NCBI GenBank assembly: GCA_012842035.1
Contig: DUTO01000072.1
Span: forward strand, 1 to 10,026
DNA: 10,026 nt
Direction: 5' to 3'
Source: Clostridia bacterium
Lineage (GTDB): Bacteria; Bacillota; Peptococcia; DRI-13; DTU073
In this document: positions 1 to 6,091 of the stretch, piece by piece
Numbering within the stretch: the stretch's first letter is position 1
How the letters are laid out: the number at the start of each line of letters is the position of its first letter
Notes under the pieces: model-generated
The model's input: only the letters and a program-made list of their open reading frames with translations
Database searches by the model: none
Told to the model about the DNA's origin: nothing
Position numbers and translations under genes: made by a program

Positions 1-183
1 CTGAGAAACAAATCTAAGTGGTACTAAAGTACGATTATCGGCATTGATCAATGGTTTTTGGTCAGGAAAAACCACTTCTACCTCATCCACATAAACACGT
101 ACATCAGATGCAGTAGCCAAAACAGGTAGAGCTAACCCCAACATTACTCCTAAAAGCAAAATCATGACTCTCTTTTTCTTCAT
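1..183 (-). CDS. Secreted copper-amine-oxidase-like stalk domain protein (5' end only)
   Basis: Only the first 61 codons are in the window; the gene runs off the left edge. The product starts with a textbook signal peptide: MKKKR, then a hydrophobic stretch (residues 7-22) ending near VLATAS, so cleavage around residues 23-25 is likely. The mature part contains VYVDEVEVVFPDQKPLIN followed by NRTLVPLRFVSQ. This pattern is the start of the copper amine oxidase N-terminal-like 'stalk' domain (Cu_amine_oxidN1), common on exported cell-surface proteins of Clostridia. In those proteins the domain is an adhesion or spacer module and does not imply amine oxidase activity. The ATG is preceded by GAGGAGG with about 8 nt spacing, which fixes the start. 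What follows the stalk domain, and so the real function, cannot be seen. Confidence 0.85.
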   Translation of the reverse strand, partial: MKKKRVMILLLGVMLGLALPVLATASDVRVYVDEVEVVFPDQKPLINADNRTLVPLRFVSQ

Positions 184-204
184 TATTTCTTCCTCCTCAA
201 CAAA

Positions 205-243
205 GAAAAAGGCTATTGAAGTAAAATCTCCATAGCCTTTTTC
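205..243 (-). terminator. Terminator-like hairpin in the leader of the stalk gene
   Basis: A perfect 12-bp inverted repeat, GAAAAAGGCTAT (205-216) and ATAGCCTTTTTC (232-243), encloses a 15-nt loop. On the minus strand the 3' arm reads AUAGCCUUUUUC and continues UUUG, so it resembles an intrinsic terminator. It lies after the fetB-like stop codon but also after the promoter proposed at 270-297 and only 22 nt before the stalk ATG. It could therefore end fetAB transcripts, attenuate the stalk gene, or both. The stem is near-symmetric and could also fold in plus-strand RNA. Confidence 0.7.
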
Positions 244-269
244 TAACATTACTCTTCCATATATGCTAT

Positions 270-297
270 ATTTTAACAGATTTCTTTTTCTTGTCAA
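270..297 (-). promoter_or_regulatory. Sigma-A-type promoter for the stalk-domain gene
   Basis: On the minus strand a perfect -35 TTGACA (292-297) is followed after 16 nt by TAAAAT (270-275). The -35 box overlaps the stop codon of the fetB-like gene. The expected transcription start is near 262-264, giving a leader of about 80 nt that contains the 205-243 hairpin. Assignment is by match to consensus only. Confidence 0.6.
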
Positions 298-1058
298 TTC
301 ATTAGTTGTTTCCTCTGATTAAAGAAAGTTCGATAAGCCAAATAACAAGCTATAAAAGAAGCAATTGCCGTAGTCGAAAGCATCATAAAGGTAACCATAA
401 TCTGATAACGAATAGCCATTACGGGCGAAACACCCGCCAAAATAAGCCCAGTCATCATACCGGGCAAGGCAACAATTCCTAAAGTTTTAGCCGAATCAAT
501 TGTAGGTAGCATTCCCGTACGAATAGCATCCCTAATTATCTCCAAAGATGCCGGTAAAATATCTGCTCCTAAAGCTAATTTTGCTTCTACTTCTTCTCTT
601 TTATCTTTAAAATCAGAAGTCAAGCGCCGATAACAAAGCCCTAAGGCAATCATGGCATTACTAATAATCATGCCCCCAATAGGAATAATTTGGAACGGCT
701 CATATTGTATCGCTCCAGATAACAAAAGCACGGATAAAGTAATAGTTGCTCCTATGGCAATAGAAACAAAAGAAATCAACAAACCATTCCTAATCCTCTT
801 CCCTCTTTTAGCCGCATTATAAGCTGCATTAAAGGTCATAAAAACAAGTAATAATGTTGTAAACACAGGACTTTTCTGTCCGAAAACATATTCAAGAATA
901 TAACCTACAATAATGAGCTGAATAATAGCTCTCCCCACACTGATTAACGTTTCTTTTTCCAATCCCAATTTTTGAAAATAAGAAAACAAAAGAGAAACTA
1001 TCACCAATGAAGAAGCCATAAAAAGAGAAGATATACTAATCGCCGCCCCTGAATTCAT
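294..1058 (-). CDS. fetB: FetB-like (UPF0014) ABC transporter permease
   Basis: A 254-residue polytopic membrane protein of the FetB/YbbM (UPF0014) family, whose E. coli member forms an iron exporter with FetA. Hydrophobic segments lie at about 8-27, 38-58, 65-82, 93-116, 122-141, 192-210 and 217-242. Family signatures seen are GRAIIQL near residue 42, EAKLALGAD near 158 in the cytoplasmic loop (the likely contact with the ATPase), and TIDSAKTLGIVALPGMM near 186-202 leading to GLILAG. The ATG overlaps the stop codon of the ATPase gene (ATGA), and a GAGGAGG site lies 8 nt upstream, so the two are almost certainly translationally coupled. The substrate is inferred from family membership: iron in E. 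coli, but other metals or solutes are possible in Firmicutes. Confidence 0.88.
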   Translation of the reverse strand: MNSGAAISISSLFMASSLVIVSLLFSYFQKLGLEKETLISVGRAIIQLIIVGYILEYVFGQKSPVFTTLLLVFMTFNAAYNAAKRGKRIRNGLLISFVSIAIGATITLSVLLLSGAIQYEPFQIIPIGGMIISNAMIALGLCYRRLTSDFKDKREEVEAKLALGADILPASLEIIRDAIRTGMLPTIDSAKTLGIVALPGMMTGLILAGVSPVMAIRYQIMVTFMMLSTTAIASFIACYLAYRTFFNQRKQLMN

Positions 1059-1711
1059 CTTAAAACCTCCTCAGCTTTGATTTTACCATTGTCAAGTGTT
1101 AATAATTTATGAGCATATTTTCTACTCTGTTCTAAGTCATGAGTTATCCATAAAACGGTGGTACCTGTTTGGTTTAAGGAACTAATGACTTTTTCCACAA
1201 GTAAAGTATTCGTAACATCTAATGCTGAACTTACTTCATCCAAAAGTAAGATTTCCGGCTTAAATAACAATGTTCTAATTAAGACGATTCTCTGTTTTTC
1301 ACCACCGGAGAGACTTTGTACATCCTTTTTCATAAATTCAAAATTTAAATTTAAACTAGAAAATAAGGCTTCTACTCTGGCTAAGTCAACTTTTTGCTTT
1401 CTGATTAAATAAGGAAAAGAGAGATTATCCGCCACTGTATCCCCAAACAGGCAAGGTGTTTGTGCACAGTAAGCAATCTTTCTCCTTAACTCTAGCGGGC
1501 TATATTCTCTAAAGTCTTTCCCCTTAAAGAAAATCTCCCCCTCCGTAGGACTTAACAAATGAGCACAAAGCTTCAAAAATGTACTTTTGCCACTACCCGA
1601 AGGGCCCACAATAGAAAGATAATCACCCCTATCTATTTGTAATGATATATTTTTAAGAATCTCTTTATTTTTACTCTGATACGATACATTTTGCAATTCT
1701 AGCAAAGTCAC
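1055..1711 (-). CDS. fetA: FetA-like ABC transporter ATP-binding protein
   Basis: A 218-residue cytoplasmic ABC ATPase that should power the adjacent FetB-like permease. From the chosen start the motifs are: Walker A GPSGSGKST (36-44), Q-loop glutamine in YCAQTP (84), ABC signature LSGGEKQR (134-141), Walker B ILLLDE (154-159) with the catalytic glutamate, D-loop SALD, and switch histidine in WITHD (191). All catalytic elements are intact. I chose the GTG at 1709-1711 because GGGGAGGTG ends 6 nt before it and its GGAGG core is spaced by 8 nt. An in-frame ATG at 1736-1738 would add nine residues but has no well-placed ribosome binding site. The gene follows the MBL-fold gene by 84 nt with no clear terminator between, so co-transcription is likely. 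Confidence 0.88.
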   Translation of the reverse strand: MTLLELQNVSYQSKNKEILKNISLQIDRGDYLSIVGPSGSGKSTFLKLCAHLLSPTEGEIFFKGKDFREYSPLELRRKIAYCAQTPCLFGDTVADNLSFPYLIRKQKVDLARVEALFSSLNLNFEFMKKDVQSLSGGEKQRIVLIRTLLFKPEILLLDEVSSALDVTNTLLVEKVISSLNQTGTTVLWITHDLEQSRKYAHKLLTLDNGKIKAEEVLR

Positions 1712-1795
1712 TATCAACACCTCCCCAAAGGGCAACATACCTTTGTGGATATATTTGTCCTTGAACCCTTGTTATTAATAAAAAATTCACTTTGT

Positions 1796-2623
1796 TTAAA
1801 TTTCCCAAGAATCTCCTGCACATAAGGGAAGGCACTTGCTACCCAAAAAGCGCTTTATCTCTGTAATAGCAACAATACCTGTGCAATGCAGTGGTACAAC
1901 GTTTCGTATATCTAGCTTCATTATATATTGTATAGTCTTTTGCAGACGCTGAGGACTAACACTACCTAAATGCATTCCCGCTACTAAGGTATCAATTTTT
2001 TTACCAGGGAATAAGTTTAAGGCATGATTTAAGCAATTCGCCACACCGGGATGACTACAACCCAAAAAGATACAAAGCCCTTGCTCGGTATCAAAAATTA
2101 ACATTTGTTCATCTTTCAGTAAATCAACAGACTTGTCTGCTTCCTCTCCGAGATAAAACCCTGTAGATACCTCTTCAAAATCCACGGTCTGCGGTATTTC
2201 TCCACAAAGCATCACCTGAGGAGCGAGCTGATAATTCCCACGTGTAAAGACAATCTTATTTTTGATCACACTATAGTCATGAAGCGACCACGGGATGCCA
2301 ACCTGTTGATAGCCCTTTTTATCAGGAGTTACCTTATAACGTTTGGCAAAAGCAGCTTGATGCACATAAACTTGCGGAAACCCCTTTGTTTGAGGAAAGT
2401 GAATCAAACCACCACCATGGTCATAATGTCCATGGCTAAGCACAATACAATCTGTTTTCTTTAAATCCACTCCCATTTGTACAGCATTATGGCAATAGAC
2501 CTCAGATTGCCCAGTATCAAAAAGCACATTAAAACCTTCATGTTCAATAAAAATTGCTAAACCATGTTCAGCTAAAAGCCCACGTTTATTTACCCGATTG
2601 TCTGTAAGAATATGTATCTTCAT
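1796..2623 (-). CDS. MBL-fold metallohydrolase, COG1237 type
   Basis: A 275-residue metallo-beta-lactamase-fold protein without signal peptide or membrane segment. The metal motif HxHxDH appears as SHGHYDHGG (H64, H66, D68, H69), preceded by LFDTG (35-38). Further ligand-type histidines lie in GCSHPG (H191), GMHLGS (H218) and PLHCTG (H246). This set of motifs and the length match COG1237, a group that includes proteins annotated as dihydropterin-ribofuranosyl-aminobenzene phosphate synthases in methanogens. In bacteria the substrate is usually unknown, and I make no specific claim. The start ATG has a modest GGGG element about 11 nt upstream. It is first in a minus-strand unit with fetA and fetB and divergent from cotF. 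A Fur/PerR-like palindrome upstream hints at metal- or redox-linked control. Confidence 0.85.
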   Translation of the reverse strand: MKIHILTDNRVNKRGLLAEHGLAIFIEHEGFNVLFDTGQSEVYCHNAVQMGVDLKKTDCIVLSHGHYDHGGGLIHFPQTKGFPQVYVHQAAFAKRYKVTPDKKGYQQVGIPWSLHDYSVIKNKIVFTRGNYQLAPQVMLCGEIPQTVDFEEVSTGFYLGEEADKSVDLLKDEQMLIFDTEQGLCIFLGCSHPGVANCLNHALNLFPGKKIDTLVAGMHLGSVSPQRLQKTIQYIMKLDIRNVVPLHCTGIVAITEIKRFLGSKCLPLCAGDSWEI

Positions 2624-2653
2624 TTCTACAACGACCCCTTTCTCTATTCCTGG

Positions 2654-2668
2654 AAATAATCATTATTA
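2654..2668. promoter_or_regulatory. Fur/PerR-like palindromic operator candidate
   Basis: The sequence AAATAATCATTATTA contains a perfect 6-1-6 palindrome, AATAAT-C-ATTATT (2655-2667). Compared by eye with the 7-1-7 Fur (TGATAATnATTATCA) and PerR (TTATAATnATTATAA) consensus sequences, it matches about 11 of 14 informative positions of either. It lies 31 nt upstream of the MBL-fold start codon, between the divergent MBL-fold and cotF-like genes. AT-rich intergenic DNA produces such palindromes by chance, so this remains a candidate. Confidence 0.4.
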
Positions 2669-2676
2669 ATTTATCT

Positions 2677-2698
2677 ATATTTTACTATACCCTGCATA
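2677..2698 (+). promoter_or_regulatory. Weak sigma-E-like sporulation promoter candidate for the cotF-like gene
   Basis: ATATT (2677-2681) and CATA (2695-2698) resemble the ATA/CATA elements of mother-cell sigma-E promoters, with spacing about 1 nt shorter than usual. A mother-cell promoter would be expected for a spore coat gene, but the match is partial and the region is very AT-rich. Confidence 0.2.
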
Positions 2699-2710
2699 GA
2701 AAACCTACAA
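2684..2710 (-). promoter_or_regulatory. Possible promoter for the MBL-fetA-fetB unit
   Basis: On the minus strand TTGTAG (2705-2710) and TATAGT (2684-2689) are separated by 15 nt, slightly short for a sigma-A promoter. If used, the start would fall near 2677, placing the Fur/PerR-like palindrome in the first 25 nt of the transcript, a plausible repression position. Confidence 0.25.
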
Positions 2711-2741
2711 TCATGGCAAAATTATAATGGAGGTGGTCATT

Positions 2742-3236
2742 TTGGCACTAAAATTAACAGCCAAAGAAAAAATGCTTCTGCAAGACCAAAAGGCTCATGA
2801 GGAACTTTGTATCCAAAAATATCAAAATTATTCTAATCAAGCCCAAGACCCTCAATTAAAACAACTCTTCGACTCTTTAGCCCCAAAAGAACAAGAACAC
2901 TTGAATTCTATTAATCAAATTCTCGCCGGTCAAGTTCCCAATATCCAACAAAGCCAACAAGCTGGACAACAAATGCCCCAAATTGGTCAACAAGGACAAC
3001 AAAATCAGCAAACACAAATGCTGGGAGGAACTATGGCTAATCAAAATGATAGCACCTTGTGTTCTGACATGTTAGCCACAGAAAAATATGTTTCCGGAAC
3101 TTATGACACAACAATTTTTGAATGTATTGATACTAATGTTCGGCAAGTACTAAATCATATCCAAAAAGAAGAACAAGAACATGGAGAACAAATTTTCAAC
3201 TATATGCAAAGCAAAGGAATGTACAATCCACAGTAA
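2742..3236 (+). CDS. CotF-type spore coat protein
   Basis: A 164-residue soluble helical protein. The C-terminal half (about 104-161) carries the Coat_F pattern: STLCSDMLATEKYVSGTYD, an IFE element, then VRQVLNHIQKEEQEHGEQIF and a YMQSKGMY ending. The N-terminal half (about 6-62) is another helical pair with a KEQEH motif, recalling a ferritin-like bundle. The halves are joined by a glutamine-rich linker (about 66-93). CotF proteins belong to the spore coat, so the gene implies a spore-former. The start is the TTG at 2742-2744: GGAGGTGG (2729-2736) precedes it with 8 nt spacing. The in-frame ATG at 2727 overlaps that ribosome binding site and is unlikely to be used. It is the only plus-strand gene here and is followed directly by a terminator. 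Confidence 0.85.
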   Translation: MALKLTAKEKMLLQDQKAHEELCIQKYQNYSNQAQDPQLKQLFDSLAPKEQEHLNSINQILAGQVPNIQQSQQAGQQMPQIGQQGQQNQQTQMLGGTMANQNDSTLCSDMLATEKYVSGTYDTTIFECIDTNVRQVLNHIQKEEQEHGEQIFNYMQSKGMYNPQ

Positions 3237-3279
3237 AAACAAGCCCCAACCCCATTATCCGGTTCGGAGCTTGTTTTTT
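3237..3279 (+). terminator. Bidirectional rho-independent terminator between cotF-like and ClC genes
   Basis: AAACAAGC (3237-3244) pairs with GCTTGTTT (3269-3276); an inner stem CCCAACC (3245-3251) with GGTTCGG (3261-3267) has one mismatch, and A3268 is bulged. On the plus strand the 3' arm runs into a T-tract to 3279, starting right after the cotF stop codon. On the minus strand the 3' arm reads GCTTGTTTTTAC, so it can also end ClC transcripts. This suits two convergent genes. Confidence 0.85.
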
Positions 3280-3302
3280 GCATACCCCCCCCAATTAACA
3301 TC

Positions 3303-4697
3303 TTAATGGTGAATTTGCTTATCCTTTTCTATTTTCTTCTGCCTCTTTGCTTTATATTTCCTTTCTATATATTCACTAACCTTTTTTGCCCTAAATATTA
3401 ATTTACCCGGTTTAGTCTGTATTTTCACTTCACCCAAATTACTAAGGTCCTCCATTAAAGGTAAGCTAATTGAAGGACTTTTCGTCATACCCAGGAGCTG
3501 ACTAGGATAAACACTTCTGTGCCCTGACGCCACATAACTAACGACACAAGCAGTAGCTGCATATACACCAATTTGCGCACCAAAAATCTCAATCGCCATT
3601 ACAGATGCCGTAATCGGAGTATTATTTGCCCCCGAAAACAAGGCCACCATACCAATAGCCGCAAAAATTTCTGGATTAAGATTGAAAAAACCGGCAAACG
3701 CACTTCCAGCAGTAGACCCTATAAATAAAATAGGGGTTAAAATACCGCCACTTCCCCCCATACTTAAAGTGATCGAAGTAAATAAAATCTTTAAAAGAAA
3801 GGCCGCCGGGAATATTTCTGCACCATGAATTGCCTCTTCAATAGTCTCTGTACCCAATCCCAAATAATCTGTTGAAGTTGCCAAGGCTAAGAGTACCAAA
3901 ATTGTTCCCCCCAGCAATCCTTTGAAAGGCGCCCATATTTTAAGACGCTTTGCCAATCCTTCGGCCATTTTCAAAGTTTCTACTAGAATAAAGGCAACAA
4001 TTCCGAAAAATAAACCACTAACCAGAACTTTCAGAAAAAAAACTTCTTGGAAACCTCCGAAAATATGTAGCTCTTTATAAAAATAAGTAATCCCCCAATA
4101 TTTAGTTACTTGAAAGCTAATAATTGCCGAAACAAGTGCCGGAAAAAGCATTTCGTGCATAATTTTCCCCAAAACGAGTACTTCTACGGCAAAAAGCGCC
4201 CCCGCAATTGGGGTACCAAAAACAGCCGAAAACCCAGCACTTACACCACAAACTACTATTTTTCTCCTATCTTCCTTATTAACTTTAAATAAATCCGCTA
4301 AACTAGAAGAAAGTCCGGCCCCGATTTGGACACAAGGTCCTTCTTTACCGGCAGAGCCGCCAAAAGCAAGCGTAATAATTGCCGTTACTAACTTAACAGG
4401 GGCAACTAAAATATCAATTTTTCCCCACCGCTTATGAATGGCCTCGATAACTTTTTCTGTACCATGCCCCTCCGCATCAGATGCCAGATATTTCACCAAA
4501 AAACTACTAACAAACAAGGCCACAGGTAGAAATAGAAAATAATACTGTTTTACTTGAACTAACCCTATACTCCAGTCCAAAGCCTTTAAAAAAATCGCAG
4601 CACCACAACCCACAACCAAACCGGTAATTGTAGAAAGAAGAGTCCATTTAATGATACTGACAAAAAGGACTGCTTCTTCCATTGCTGTCTTCTTCAT
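3303..4697 (-). CDS. ClC-family chloride channel or H+/Cl- antiporter
   Basis: A 464-residue integral membrane protein of the ClC superfamily. The selectivity-filter motifs appear in order: GHGTEKVIEA at 77-86 in the place of the classical GSGIP motif, GSAGKEGP at 114-121 with the gating glutamate E119, GFSAVFGTPIAGALFAVE at 155-172, and GGSGGILTP at 314-322 in the place of GxFxP. The gating glutamate suggests either a proton-coupled exchanger or a gated channel; the sequence alone does not decide. The tail after about residue 410 is hydrophilic and lysine-rich, and no CBS domains are present. The ATG has a GGGG element 8 nt upstream. It appears monocistronic, with its own promoter candidate at 4740-4768 and the shared terminator downstream. 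Confidence 0.9.
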   Translation of the reverse strand: MKKTAMEEAVLFVSIIKWTLLSTITGLVVGCGAAIFLKALDWSIGLVQVKQYYFLFLPVALFVSSFLVKYLASDAEGHGTEKVIEAIHKRWGKIDILVAPVKLVTAIITLAFGGSAGKEGPCVQIGAGLSSSLADLFKVNKEDRRKIVVCGVSAGFSAVFGTPIAGALFAVEVLVLGKIMHEMLFPALVSAIISFQVTKYWGITYFYKELHIFGGFQEVFFLKVLVSGLFFGIVAFILVETLKMAEGLAKRLKIWAPFKGLLGGTILVLLALATSTDYLGLGTETIEEAIHGAEIFPAAFLLKILFTSITLSMGGSGGILTPILFIGSTAGSAFAGFFNLNPEIFAAIGMVALFSGANNTPITASVMAIEIFGAQIGVYAATACVVSYVASGHRSVYPSQLLGMTKSPSISLPLMEDLSNLGEVKIQTKPGKLIFRAKKVSEYIERKYKAKRQKKIEKDKQIHH

Positions 4698-4739
4698 CCT
4701 TTACACCCCATTCCCCTTTCTCTCTTACTCACTATAGTT

Positions 4740-4768
4740 AAGATACCAAATGCGATAAAAATAAGCAA
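4740..4768 (-). promoter_or_regulatory. Promoter candidate for the ClC gene
   Basis: On the minus strand TTGCTT (4763-4768) and TATCTT (4740-4745) are separated by exactly 17 nt, about 43 nt upstream of the ClC start codon. Both boxes deviate from consensus at two positions. Confidence 0.35.
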
Positions 4769-4820
4769 AGAGATTATTTGTTACTTAAAGATTGGTAATT
4801 TCTCAAGTCCCAGCAAATTA

Positions 4821-5462
4821 TTAATTTAGTAAAAAATACTGCCCGAACCAAATAAAATAAAAAGCAAGAAAAATTAAAAACAGCCCACAAACTATTATCA
4901 CAATTCTATAAATCTTGTCACTAAAGACTTCTTTGCCACTGGCAATTACCCAAGAAACCCCACTATACCAAAGAAGATCCGCTAAAAAATGTCCACACAA
5001 AAATACTCCTAAAGCTACCCAGCCTGCTTGTAAAGCGATAGAAATATAAGCAAGACCAATTGTGGCCCACCAAAGAATCCAGTAAGGATTGGAAACACTA
5101 ACGAGGGCTCCAGCAAAAAGCAAAGATTTCCTCGCGGGCTTTCCCTGAGCAGCTATTTCCAAAGAAATTTTATGCTGCCAAGCATTGATAACCATAGCTC
5201 CCCCCATCCATAATAAAACAAATCCCCCCACAATAGCTATACTTCCTTTAACTAATGGTTTTAGTAGTATTGGTCCTAAGCCACAAGTTAAACCGATTAC
5301 CAGAATCAATTCCAACAAACCATGTCCTAAAATAAGGAGGGGGCCCACCTTCGCCCCTTGTTTATAAGATTCATTAATATCGACGACTAACAAAGGACCC
5401 GGCATTAAGGCTCCGGAAAATCCCAATAATAAAGCTGTAATAAAAAGAGTACTTAAATTCAT
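4821..5462 (-). CDS. LysE/RhtB-family amino-acid exporter
   Basis: A 213-residue membrane protein with about six hydrophobic segments (roughly 4-26, 38-60, 68-93, 120-147, 153-177 and 187-210). The family signature is clear near the N-terminus: GFSGALMPGPLLVV (14-27), then YKQGAKVGPLLILGHGLLE (33-51). LysE/RhtB proteins export amino acids or similar small metabolites by secondary transport; the substrate cannot be read from sequence. I chose the ATG at 5460-5462, four nt after GGGGGAGG. The ATG immediately before it (5463-5465) is only 1 nt from that site, and a farther in-frame ATG at 5492 lies upstream of it. No partner regulator gene is adjacent. The upstream gap is long, so transcription is probably independent. 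Confidence 0.85.
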   Translation of the reverse strand: MNLSTLFITALLLGFSGALMPGPLLVVDINESYKQGAKVGPLLILGHGLLELILVIGLTCGLGPILLKPLVKGSIAIVGGFVLLWMGGAMVINAWQHKISLEIAAQGKPARKSLLFAGALVSVSNPYWILWWATIGLAYISIALQAGWVALGVFLCGHFLADLLWYSGVSWVIASGKEVFSDKIYRIVIIVCGLFLIFLAFYFIWFGQYFLLN

Positions 5463-5465
5463 CAT

Positions 5466-5836
5466 TCCTCCCCCAAAAGATCCACAATCCATTTATTCTG
5501 TATCCAACAAAACCAACACCACGATCATCTACACGAAAAAGCTGCCAATTATCTTTTACCAAATATGCCGCAAAGACCCTCTTTCTATTTTTTACCAGCT
5601 AACTTCATAATTCTCTCTCTTTCACAGTATTTCATGTATATGTGCTTTATGTCTTGAGAAATAACGGAAGTAATCAACAAATTATTTTATATATAATTAA
5701 AGAGGGTAAAATAAAATTTCCACTGTTCGTTTAGAAAAACTTAGAATTTCTATCGGTTAACTCAAGATAGAAAATACAAATACGATTGCGGATTTGGATA
5801 AAGTCCGTATAATGGTGTAAATTAGTGAAGCCACTT
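5466..5836. other. AT-rich gap upstream of the lysE-like gene with two small hairpins
   Basis: No credible gene is seen. Two structures stand out. One is an 8-bp inverted repeat TTTCTATC/GATAGAAA (5747-5754 and 5766-5773) with an 11-nt loop. The other is a 7-bp stem CGGATTT/AAGTCCG (5789-5795 and 5801-5807, one G-T wobble) with a 5-nt loop. The second stem overlaps a plus-strand promoter-like pair, TTGCGG (5786-5791) and TATAAT (5808-5813), 16 nt apart, with no plus-strand gene behind it. The promoter of the lysE-like gene should lie between 5466 and about 5700, but I see no convincing match. Confidence 0.4.
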
Positions 5837-6058
5837 TTACCCTTTTTTCACCAAGCCTGGAGAGTTGGCAGCAATCTTTTCATTAATGTCTTAAGAGATG
5901 GGCATCCCTTCGATAATTTTGCGAATCTCACCATTAAGTTCACCAATTTTATCTCACTCTTCCACCTTTAGAAACGATAACTGATCAAGCAATTCGTTAA
6001 TCGATAACGTTGTTCCAATGATTCTTTTAAAGGCTTCAGTAGAAATACAAAAGCCATC
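5837..6058 (-). pseudogene. Short decayed reading frame with two in-frame stops
   Basis: Read in one minus-strand frame, this stretch gives 73 codons of protein-like sequence interrupted by a TGA (5954-5956) and a TAA (5891-5893), ending at a TAA (5837-5839). The pieces read STEAFKRIIGTTLSINELL...SFLKVEE, then DKIGELNGEIRKIIEGMPIS, then DINEKIAANSPGLVKKG. The composition is that of a soluble helical protein, unlike random AT-rich DNA. I do not recognise the family. No start codon or ribosome binding site is visible, because the frame is closed by another TGA (6059-6061) just before the antitoxin stop codon. It may be the relic of a gene displaced when the toxin-antitoxin module arrived, but that is inference. 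Confidence 0.35.
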
Positions 6059-6091
6059 TCATAAATCTGATTACAAACGAATACCCAAATA

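Noticed and set aside
1736..1738. ATG as start of the fetA-like gene.
   Set aside because: No usable ribosome binding site precedes it, and the strong GGGGAGGTG lies downstream of it, correctly spaced for the GTG at 1711.
2727..2729. ATG as start of the cotF-like gene.
   Set aside because: It overlaps the GGAGGTGG ribosome binding site that serves the TTG at 2742.
3285..3292. Run of eight C residues downstream of the cotF terminator.
   Set aside because: A short homopolymer in a convergent intergenic gap; no function can be supported.
5374..5577. Minus-strand frame overlapping the start of the lysE-like gene, reading VFAAYLVKDNWQLFRVDD and GVGFVGYRINGLWIFW.
   Set aside because: The upstream part looks somewhat protein-like, but there is no ribosome binding site, the start would be TTG, and the last third is an out-of-frame reading of the lysE-like gene. 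It might be a relic or leader peptide, but support is too weak.
5808..5866. Possible insertion-sequence end (GTATAATGGTGTAAA and nearby bases).
   Set aside because: It vaguely recalls ends of some IS families, but no matching inverted copy, target duplication or transposase is visible in the window.
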